In this document: positions 10,776-19,272 of the stretch, one piece after another
Layout: each line of letters begins with the position of its first letter
Numbering within the stretch: the stretch's first letter is position 1
Origin: Jimgerdemannia flammicorona
Lineage: Eukaryota; Mucoromycota; Endogonomycetes; Endogonales; Endogonaceae
Assembly: GCA_003990745.1 (NCBI GenBank)
Contig: RBNI01000490.1
Span: 1-30,408, forward strand
DNA: 30,408 nt
Direction of reading: 5' to 3'
The notes under the pieces: model-generated
What the model was told of the DNA's origin: nothing
Databases searched by the model: none
What the model saw: only the letters and a program-made list of their open reading frames with translations
Translations under genes and position numbers: made by a program

Positions 10776-11180
10776 AAGATATGGTACAAGGCTACCATCC
10801 CCACTAAGGCCCACCCAACCAATGCTAGTTATGACCTCTACAGCAGTCAAGACCTCACTATTCCACCAAGTACCAATGCTACAGTGCGAACAGGAATTGC
10901 AATGCAAGCTCCCAGAGATACATATATCCGCCTTGCTGAGTGAAGCAGCCTAGCCAAAGAGTTCAACATTGGACTAGGAGGAGGAGTAGTTGACCAAGGA
11001 TTTACTGGTGAAATCCGTGTCATCTTGTGAAATTTTGGAGACATATCATTTGAAGTCAAAGCAGGCCAAAGAATTGCCCAAGCAATCATTGAAGAAATCT
11101 GTCAAGATCTCACCATTGAAGAAGTCCCTGAACTCTCCCAGACAGACCATGGCAAGAAAGGGTTTGGATTTACCAACAAA
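10776..11180 (+). other. dUTPase domain in B pol (decayed)
   Basis: Motif 1 is ASYDLYSS, and motif 2 is a stop followed by SSLAKE, with TGA at the conserved Arg. Motif 3 is GGGVVDQGFTGEI, keeping the Asp but with Phe in place of Tyr. Motif 4 is AGQRIAQAII and motif 5 GKKGFGFTNKP. A second TGA near 11028 matches an Arg in the A dUTPase (LIVRNH). The domain lies between the zinc knuckle and the Cys/His cluster, upstream of protease, a different place from family A. Confidence 0.85.
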
Positions 11181-11267
11181 CCTCCCAGTCAAAAGGTTAC
11201 TACCATGAAGGAAGATGATGAAAACTAGTATAAGAGAATTGCAGATGGTTATGCACCATGTGGACGA

Positions 11268-11324
11268 TGCCCTCATTCCATTCGAATGTACTGTATGGAA
11301 CATGTTGGTGAATGCCATGCATGT
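11268..11324 (+). other. Cys/His cluster in B pol
   Basis: Reads RCPHSIRMYCMEHVGECHAC, with exactly the Cys/His spacing of element A. It is preceded by ADGYAPCG, matching NSYAPQG in A1. The codon before the conserved Tyr is TAG at 11226 where A has TGG. The cluster here follows the dUTPase instead of preceding it. Confidence 0.6.
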
Positions 11325-14300
11325 CTCTCCAAAGTTTTCAAAATTCAATCTGAGAAATACCAAGCCCCACAGACTGAGGAACCCAAACAAGACAACCTTC
11401 CTTGTAAAGGATAGGGAGAAACTGACTTTGAGGAGACTGACAGCAATTGGGACAATAATGAAGATGAAGAGCTCAACACCATCAAGAAGGAGGACAGTTG
11501 CATCAAGTTCACAGGCCAAGTCCACAGACAGAATGTCAATGTCTTGCTTGATAGCAGTGCTACTGGAAACTACATTAGCACCAAGACCACCAAGAGGATT
11601 GGAGCCCGAAGCAGACCAACTACTGAGAAAAGAAGTGTTACCTTCAGTGATGGAAAGACTGCTCCATTGACCAAGATCTGTGAAGATCTCTTGCTCAAGA
11701 TTGGCAAATATCAAGAGAAGTTGGACTTCAGCATTGTAGATCTTTCAGAACAGGACATCATCCTAGGAAAAGCATGGTTGACCCAGCACAACCCAGATAT
11801 CAACTGGAGAATCAATGAGGTTAACCTGATCCACAAAGGCAGAAAGATCACCCTGACACCCCAGGAAGGCACCAACCACCAAGGAATCGAAATCATCTCT
11901 GCCATTCAAATGAAGAGACTCTCTCAAAAAAAGGGAAACACCTACTTCATCTGTACAGTACAAGAAGTCACTGAAACTACAAGTAGCCCAATTCCAACAG
12001 AAACTCAAGAACTGTTTGAAGAATTCTAAGATATATTCCAAGATCCTCAAGGACTTCCACCCAAGTGCCAAATCCAACATGGAATTGATCTTATCCCAGG
12101 ATCTGAACCCCCATACAAGAGTATCTACCAACTGGCCCAACCTGAGCTCAAGACCCTCAAGGATGAACTGACCAAACTACTGGCCCAAGGATACATTGAA
12201 CCCAGCTGCTCTCCATTCGGAGCCCCCATTCTATTTGTCAAGAAGAAGGATGGCTCTCTGTGAATGTGTATTGACTACAGAGCCCTCAACAAGATCACCA
12301 TCAAGAACTGGTATGTCTTGCCCAGGATTGATGAGTTGCTACACCAAATCTTCAAGGCCAAGACCTTTTCTCTACTAGATTTGCGAAATGGCTACCACCA
12401 GATTCTCATTGATGAGAAGGACATTGAAAAGACAGTTTTCTGAACATGGTTTGGATACTACCAGTTTCGAGTCATGCCTTTTGGATTGACCAATGCACCA
12501 GCAACATTCCAGTATCTGATGAATGACATCTTTGGACCACTCCTCAACATCTGTGTCCTTGTGTATATTGATGATATACTAATCTACAGTGAGACAGTAG
12601 AGTTACACTACACCCACCTCAGACAAGTACTGACCCTCCTGCGAGAACACCAGCTCTATGCTAAGATGAGCAAGTGTAAATTCTATCAAGACCAGATTGA
12701 GTACTTAGGACACATTATCTCTGCTGAAGGTATCAATGTGGACCCCCGAAAGGTATCAGCCCTTAAGGATATCTCTATCCCTACTACCCTCAAGTTACTC
12801 CAGTGCTTTCTGGGTATTGCTGGTTATTACCAAAGGTTTATCCAAGGATACTCTGCTATTGCAGCCCCACTGACCAGCCTGGCCCGCAAAGGAGTAAACA
12901 TCAAAGCTGAATGGACCCCTGAATGCACCCTGGCTATGGATCACCTCAAGAGACTCCTTACTGAGGCCCCAGTGCTGATTGCACCTGACCCTATCAGACC
13001 ATTCACCCTGACCACAGATGCCTCTGATATTGCTATTGGAGCAGTACTCAGCCAAGAAGACCGCCCAGTAGCCTACCTTTCCCAGAAGCTCAAGCCAGCT
13101 GAGACCCGGTATACCACCCATGAGAAGGAACTCCTGGCTATTGTCACTGCACTCCAGGAATGGCACCACTTCCTTCTAGGACAGCCATTTGTGGCCTATA
13201 CTGATCACTATGCACTGCAGTATATTCACACACAGCCTATGCTGACCTACAGATAAGCCCACTGGATGGAAATCATTGCCAACTTTGATATGGAAATCAA
13301 GTATATCCCAGGCAAAACCAACTGTATGGCTGATGGTTTCTCCAGGTATATGGAAGATGAACTTGTCTTTATGGTCGAAGTAATTGGAGACCTTACCCAA
13401 ATGATCAAGGATGGCTACCAGCAAGACAGCCCCCTGACGAATTTCCTTCAAATCTGCCAAGATCCAGAGGCCGAGATCCCAGAACCCATAAAGCAAATGA
13501 CCAAGAGATTCACTTACCATGATGGACTTATCTACAGGGACCATGATAGAGTGGTTGTACCTAACAATGATACTCTGTGACTCAAGATCATGCAGGAACT
13601 CCATGATACTCCTGCAGCAGGACACTTTGGTTTCGAAAAGACCTACAACCTCCTCTCAAGAGAGTTCTATTGGCCAAAGATGACTAAGGATATCAAAGAC
13701 TTCGTGGCCTCATGCGAGATGTGCCAAAGGTTCAAAAGTGGTAACAAGCTACCAGCAGGACTTCTACAACCCTTGCCTATCCCAAGTCACAACTGGGACC
13801 AGATTGCAATGGACTTCATTGTCCAACTCCCCAAGACCAAGGCAGGATGAGATGCCATAGTGGTATTCATGGACCGCCTAAGTAAACAAGCTCATTTTGC
13901 ACCCACCAAGACCACCACCACAGCACCAGAGATTGCTGAGATTTTTCTCAACCAAGTATTCAGGCTACATGGTATGCCTAGCACTATTATATCTGACTGA
14001 GATACCAAGTTCACAAGCAACTTCTGGAAGGCATTCTTCTCCCTCCATGGAACCAGGCTGAAGTTCTCTACTGCCTACTATCCTCAGATTGACAGTCAAA
14101 CCGAGCAAACCAACAGGACTCTCAAACAGATGCTTAGCATCTTCTGCTGTTACAAACAAAATGATTGGGACAAGTACCTAGCCCATGCCGAGTTTGCCTA
14201 CAATAACAGTCAGCAAACCTCCACAAAGAAGACTCCATTTTTCCTGAACCATGGTCAACACCCAAAGACCCCAAGTACCACTACAAAATCAGCAGTCCCA

Positions 14301-14679
14301 GCAGCCCAAGACCTAGCTGAGACCATTTCTGACCTTATGCAAATGACAAGAGATGCTCTTATAGAAGCACAAGACTACCAGACCAAGTACGCGAACTTGA
14401 AGCAAAGAGAAGCCTCCTACAATATTAGTGACATGGTCATGCTTAGAACAGACCACCTCCATCCAGACACCCTGGCACAACAACCAGCCAAGAAACTCCA
14501 TGCTAGAAGAATTGGACCATACAAGATTGTGGAAAAAATCAGCGAAGTCAACTACAAGTTGTAACTTTCCCACAATATCTGAGTACACCCAGTATTCCAT
14601 ATCAGCCAATTGGTGGACTATCATGAAAACCCATTCCCCGAGTATACAGTTCCACCACAACCTCCAATTAGGATTGATG

Positions 14680-14840
14680 ATCATGAGGAATTCGAAATTG
14701 AGGAAGTACTTGATCACAAGGTCCGCAAATATCCTAGAACAGTCAAGCGCCTTTTCCTGATCAAGTGGAAGGGCTACCCTGCCCATGATGCCACCTGGGA
14801 AAAAGAAGAAGCCCTGAAGAATACACATGAAGCCCTCTAG
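14680..14840 (+). other. Chromodomain at the C-terminus of B integrase
   Basis: Shows FEIEEVLDHKVRK, LFLIKWKGYPAHDATWE and a following helix, the usual chromodomain pattern including the aromatic Trp-x-Gly-Tyr segment. In chromoviruses this domain steers integration to modified chromatin. It is followed by stops at 14838 and 14883. Confidence 0.88.
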
Positions 14841-14885
14841 GACTATATGGAAACACTCACCCCCCAGCAAAGGAAGGAACTATAG

Positions 14886-15460
14886 CTCTAAGTATAAGAG
14901 CATATAGTGAACAAGAAGAATACCACATACTTTTATCTGGAAACATAAAATACCAAACATTGTGGAAAAAGGAACACTATGGATAACCAACAAGAAGATA
15001 CCTGAGCAAAAAGAACAATCTAGTACAGCACAGCAAAACACATTTGAACAACTTCATTTCACGCCATCTGTGTCATCTCTGCTGGATGATGACAGACACT
15101 TCATGTGAAACTTAGAAAAGCCGACAATGTCGAAACCAGTCTAAGTCCATCTACGTGACAGATATTGTTACTAGGAATTGTCTCAGATTACAAGAAAAGT
15201 CTATTTTCAAGAGGTTCGAACCCCCAGCTGTGACAATGGGAGCCCTCGCCCTAGACAAGGATGGCCAGTCCTCGCAAATGCGCCAACCAGACAAAAAAAA
15301 AAATGGACTAAGACCTGTTAACTCTGTGTAACCACAACTACGAGTGATGAGATCTTTGAAATTAGAATTTTCTCATGTGATCAGCACATGCTCCGCTTAC
15401 AGCACAGGTCATGCATTTTGCCAGAAAGCATGACCAAAGGAAGGTCACATCAGATGGGTG
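14886..15460 (+). other. Pol-to-third-ORF spacer of element B
   Basis: About 575 bp without a convincing frame. It contains GGTTCGAACCCC near 15210, like a pol III B box, an A11 tract near 15292, and the inverted repeat GGTCATGC/GCATGACC at 15407-15435. A third GGTCA lies near 15443. The dyad ends 31 bp before the TATA box and may be a regulatory site. Confidence 0.5.
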
Positions 15461-15466
15461 AATAAG

Positions 15467-15474
15467 TATAAATA
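15467..15474 (+). promoter_or_regulatory. Putative internal promoter of the B third ORF
   Basis: TATAAATACCC begins at 15467, 72 bp upstream of the ATG at 15539. The same 11 bases form the TATA region of the A and B LTR promoters. Expression from a separate mRNA is inferred. Confidence 0.5.
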
Positions 15475-15538
15475 CCCAAAGCAAGAATACCCCACAACTC
15501 TCATCTCCCTTTCCTCACAAAGAAAAGACAAGACAAGA

Positions 15539-16368
15539 ATGCCTGCTACCCACCGCCAAACTGCCCGCTGTAGCTAGCCCCTACCAAGCCAGGTTGACCA
15601 CCTCTTTGGACACATCCAGGTTGCCATCCAAGGAAGGAACTGCTGCTCAGAGGCCCTTAACCTCTCTAGCCAGGACCTAGAACAGTATGTCCTTGACCAC
15701 CGTGAACTTATTGAAAGGGCCTACCTTGCTATCAGCTGCCTAGAAATCTGGCATGAATATAAAATTGGGCACCAGCTCCTCCAACATACAAATAGCCTAC
15801 CCATAGACCAGATCTCTAACTGGACTCACCTAGACAGGCATGAGCAAAGACTTGCCAAGAAGGTCTACCAAATCATGCGCCATACATCCTTCGCGATCCC
15901 CAACCTCAACTACATACAACTGAAGAATTTCCAGAACCTCTCTTTCTCTGAGGTTGATGAACTAGAGATTAAGGTAGCCCAAGAAGCCAACTCCTGGATC
16001 ACCCTCAAGTCTACTGACTGTGAACCATACTGGAGCCCCCTCCTGAATGACAACCCTGACCAATGGCTCCAAGGTCTCTCTGACCTCTTTGAAGGACCAC
16101 CCATCCAAATGGATATTCCCAGGCATAAAGATCAAGAGCCCTACTTGGATGGCCCCAACTGCATCAGATGGAGAACTCCTACACCAGCACCTATTCCAAT
16201 GCAAGAACCATTTGCAGACCTCATTGACTTCTCTATCCTGGACAGTGAGCCATCTGCAATCACCACCCCCCTATCCCTGAAGAAGATGGCAATAACTCTG
16301 AGGAGGATTCCCCACCTTTCTCTCCTCTGGTTCTCAATTTCTCAATCAACGAGGACATTGATTTCTAA
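15539..16368 (+). pseudogene. Third ORF of element B
   Basis: Starts MPATHRQ like the A copies (MPAAHQ), which supports this ATG. TAG at 15575-15577 breaks it, and a 1-bp slip in a C6 run at 16266-16271 shifts the frame. Read across the slip, the tail is acidic (PEEDGNNSEED), then PLVLNFS, ending at TAA 16366. This matches the acidic tail and VLNF of the A ORF. Shared blocks include EIWHEYKIG (A: QMWQEYEIG), YQIMRH, IPNLNY, DNPDQWLQGL and FADLIDFS. Function unknown. No signal peptide or membrane helix is visible. Confidence 0.72.
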
Positions 16369-16379
16369 GGAGGGAAGGA
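16369..16379 (+). other. Polypurine tract of element B
   Basis: GGAGGGAAGGA directly precedes the 3' LTR and directly follows the stop of the third ORF. It is the expected plus-strand primer site. Confidence 0.88.
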
Positions 16380-17237
16380 TGTAATAGAATGAGTGAACAG
16401 ATGGGATGCGACGAACGATCATGTGACCTGGCGATGACATCATCATATGATTAAGCACAGCATATGAATAATGAGTGATGAACGATGCAAATGAACAACA
16501 CGGAAAATGATATTTAGCTTACCCCTGACAACCGGCGCTACAGCAACAGTTGCCACAGCTGCTAATCATTGCCTAGTAATTGAGGTCCTGATCACAAAGA
16601 TATTCTTTATCAAAAACCACCTGACAAAGGTCGCAATCACAAACCTCATTATAGTTATCAAATTAGTCACTCATATTTAGTCAGAAATTGTGGACCAACT
16701 TATATAAATACCCCCCAGTTTCCATCTGAAATAAAGCAGTTTTAGTTCAGTCCTTGATACAAGAATCAAGTCCCCCCCACACATACACATTCCCCTGAGT
16801 CTTAGTAATGACATCTAAGTGACTCTAATGTTTCTGACTAAACTTCAGAAGCCTAGCTAACTTCTGCCAGAACTGAGACCAGTATATAAATCCCCAAAGA
16901 CTTAAGTAAACCCATTGAACCTGAATTCCAAGGTGAATTCAGTCTGTGCACAGCAAAGAACAAGACCCTTGAAATAGGGCACGAGAGAAAGATCTTTGAA
17001 AGATAAGGCATACAAGAAAGACCTTTGAAAGATAAGGTACACAAGAAAGACCTTTGAAAGATAAGGCATACAAGAAAGATCTTTAAAAGATAAGACACTA
17101 TCGCTACAACTACTTAAAGCAAGTGCTTTCTCAACTGAAGGCTTCTTAGTACATATTGTATACTAAGTCCCTAAGTAATAGTCCACTTCTCTAATTATCC
17201 AAAGGATAAGAGAGGGATAGAAGTGAGAGTTATTACA
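16380..17237 (+). repeat. 3' LTR of element B (858 bp)
   Basis: Begins TGTAATAG and ends TTATTACA, with TATAAATA at 16703-16710 and AATAAA at 16730-16735. It is 29 bp longer than the 5' LTR, exactly one repeat unit. In the first 170 bp I count about 16 differences from the 5' LTR, all transitions and many at CpG. Confidence 0.92.
16986..17098 (+). repeat. 29-bp tandem repeats in 3' LTR of B, four units
   Basis: Units start at 16986, 17015, 17044 and 17073 with the same core as in the 5' LTR (8574-8657), which has three. Confidence 0.9.
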
Positions 17238-17242
17238 GACTG
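17238..17242. repeat. Target-site duplication of element B, right copy
   Basis: GACTG, matching 7963-7967. The A2 gag continues directly from here (GACTGCCAGACAC in both A1 and A2). Confidence 0.92.
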
Positions 17243-18647
17243 CCAGACACCCTGCCAAATACTTAATGGAGAAAATAACTGGCATCAAGATGGAGCCATC
17301 AAAGCCAACTAGTATCTTACCTGCTACAGTTGTGAACAGACAACCAACCACACCTACCCCCAAGACAGCCAAAGCTGACCCAGTGGAGGAACTCACCAAG
17401 CAGTTCGCTGAGATGACTGCACACCTTGGTGATATTGTTAGAGAAGTCCGAAGCACCAACAGGAGACCAGTGCAGAGATTTGCAGCTGCTACAGAAGAAC
17501 ACAATAACATCATATGCTTCAGATATGAAGAAGAAGGCCACTATGCAAAGAATTGTATGACCAAAACGAGACGCAAAGCCCAACCAAGCAATACTAGCAG
17601 AACCAGAGAACAAACCAATGCAGTAGTCATCGAGGAGATTGGTGATACTGATGATGAAGAATACTAAGAGGAGCTTAAATTCTACCCTACTACCGAAGGT
17701 ACCAGAACCCAGTCCAAGTCCTATAACAAGAAGAGCAACAGTAAGCCAGTTGGAAGACCAAAGAAGACCCCAGCTGTCACCATTCAAAGCAAGACCCAAC
17801 CTGAGGAGATTGATCAAGATATGGAGTTAGACGAAGCTGCCTGCCAAATTATTGAAGGTACTACTCTAGTCTCAGGAGAAAATGAAAGCAAGAAGGAACA
17901 GAAGCTGTGCAAGACCAAGATCCACCAGTATGATATCTACAAGGACCTCAAGGAACAGAAGGTCAATGCTACTTTTGGATAGCTAGCTGAAGTTTCTGCC
18001 TTCAGACAGCAGTTAAGAGTAGGACTTACAACTACTGCTAAGAACCAAGAGTACAAGATTGTAGAAGCTCACAATGCACAGGAAGAATCCAAGAACTCAG
18101 GTAAAGAATCCGAAGACCAGCGCAAGACATCAGCCTATACTCCCTGCCAGATCGAAGACTGTATCTTGATGCCATCATTGATACTAGTGCTGGAGGATGC
18201 CTCATGAGCAAGAAGGCAATTGACTGCCTAGGTTGGGATATTGAAGAGTTTACCAAGATAGTCTATGTTACAGCAGACAGTATATGAGCTACCCCCCTTG
18301 GCAAAATCTGAGAAGTCCCCATCAAGATAGGAGGAGCTACTATTCCAGTAGACGTGATTGTTACAAGTACTACTAACTATAACATCCTCATTGACAACCA
18401 ATGGCTTCACAAGGCCAGGGCCATCATTGATCTCAATGCCCAGAAGATGCAGATCAACTATAGAGGAAGAAAGGTATGAGTCTCTATCAATGTCCACAAA
18501 GGAGTCCTACCAGACATAGAGGAAGGAGATGAAGAAGACACAGAGGTCTTCATGCACTCAGTGAACAAGAACAAGAGCAAGACACCCAAGCTCATAGATG
18601 AGCAGTGGTACAACAAGATCATCAATGGCTATGTCCCTCAAGGAAGA

Positions 18648-18704
18648 TGCCTCCATGGTACTAGGATGTACTGCTCCAAACACCTGAATGACTGCTGGTC
18701 CTAT
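18648..18704 (+). other. Cys/His cluster in A2 pol
   Basis: Same segment as 2094-2150 in A1. The last Cys is replaced by Tyr (TGT>TAT) and one Pro by Leu, both transition changes. Confidence 0.6.
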
Positions 18705-18849
18705 ATCAGTGAAGTCAGGAAAATCTGTCAACAGAAACATGAGCAAGAAGCCGCTGAAGCAAAAAGGAAAGCCGAAGAAGATGACCAGCCCCCAGAGCTT
18801 CAAGCTGATAGTGATGATGAGGAGGAACAAGAATCAGATATCACCCTCA

Positions 18850-19272
18850 AGGTCAAGAAGTTTCACCCTGAAGCCAGGATCCCAGAATACAAGACTGAAG
18901 GAGCCATAGGAATGGACCTTGCCAGCATTCAAGATGCTACCCTCAAACCACAGACCACCACTCTACTTGGCACTGGGATTGGAGTCAAGCTGCCAGAAAA
19001 CCATGCCAGAATTATCAAGACCAGGAGTAGTCTGGCCAAAAGTGAAATCTCAGTTGAAGGAGGAGTAATTGACCCTGATTACACTGGCGAGATCTTTCTC
19101 ATAGTCAGAAATCACAACCACACCACCCCCTTTGAAGTCAAGAAGCATGACAGGATTGGCCAGATGCTGATTCATGAAATCAAGAAGCCCAAGATCATTG
19201 AAGCCATTGAACTCATCAAGACCAAGAGAGGAGAACAAGGCTTTGGATCTACTGGAAGAGGAGCCTATACTG
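18850..19272 (+). other. dUTPase domain in A2 pol, all five motifs intact
   Basis: Motifs AIGMDLAS, RSSLAK, GGVIDPDYTGEI, HDRIGQMLI and RGEQGFGSTGRG are all present in an uninterrupted frame. Motif 2 has Ala where A1 has Val, closer to the usual family pattern. Confidence 0.92.

Larger units (their letters stand above)
9687..14885 (+). pseudogene. gag-pol polyprotein of element B (single frame, many stops)
   Basis: One reading frame carries, in order: gag (with FWQTLEQ near 9995); a zinc knuckle CX2CX4HX4C near 10630 with His read as Tyr; dUTPase (10776-11180); Cys/His cluster (11268-11324); protease with LLDSSATGNYIS near 11540 and IILGKAWL near 11760; RT with MCIDYRALN near 12265 and YIDD at 12564-12575; RNase H with TTDASDIAIGAVLS near 13010; integrase with HHCC (13600-13730) and catalytic core; and a chromodomain near 14680-14840. 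Stops include 9879, 10941, 12262, 12442, 13578, 13848, 13998 and 14577 (TGA), 11226 and 14838 (TAG), and 12027, 13254 and 14562 (TAA). Several fall at family-conserved Arg or Gln positions. No frameshift is needed to read it through. Confidence 0.9.
7968..17237 (+). mobile_element. Element B: complete nested Ty3/gypsy chromovirus
   Basis: A full-length element with LTRs at 7968-8796 and 16380-17237, a primer-binding site, a single-frame gag-pol ending in a chromodomain, a third ORF and a polypurine tract. It lies in the gag of A2 with a GACTG duplication. Terminal inverted repeats are TGTAATA/TATTACA. Gag-pol is broken by stop codons but not by frameshifts, so the decay is almost purely base substitution. 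The LTRs differ mainly by transitions and by one 29-bp repeat unit. Confidence 0.93.

Noticed and set aside
10222..10953. 243-codon plus-strand frame overlapping gag-dUTPase of B
   Set aside because: The overlapping frame carries the zinc knuckle and dUTPase motifs; this one is a shadow rich in Lys, Arg and Pro with no motif.
9687..14885. Nonstandard genetic code with stop codons read as amino acids
   Set aside because: TAA, TAG and TGA replace Gln, Trp and Arg alike, and paired copies show the unmutated codons at the same sites. Mutation explains this better.
15205..15300. GGTTCGAACCCC followed by an A11 tract, suggesting a tRNA gene or tRNA-derived SINE
   Set aside because: No matching A box or cloverleaf could be folded on either strand and no flanking duplication was seen; kept only as a note within the B spacer.
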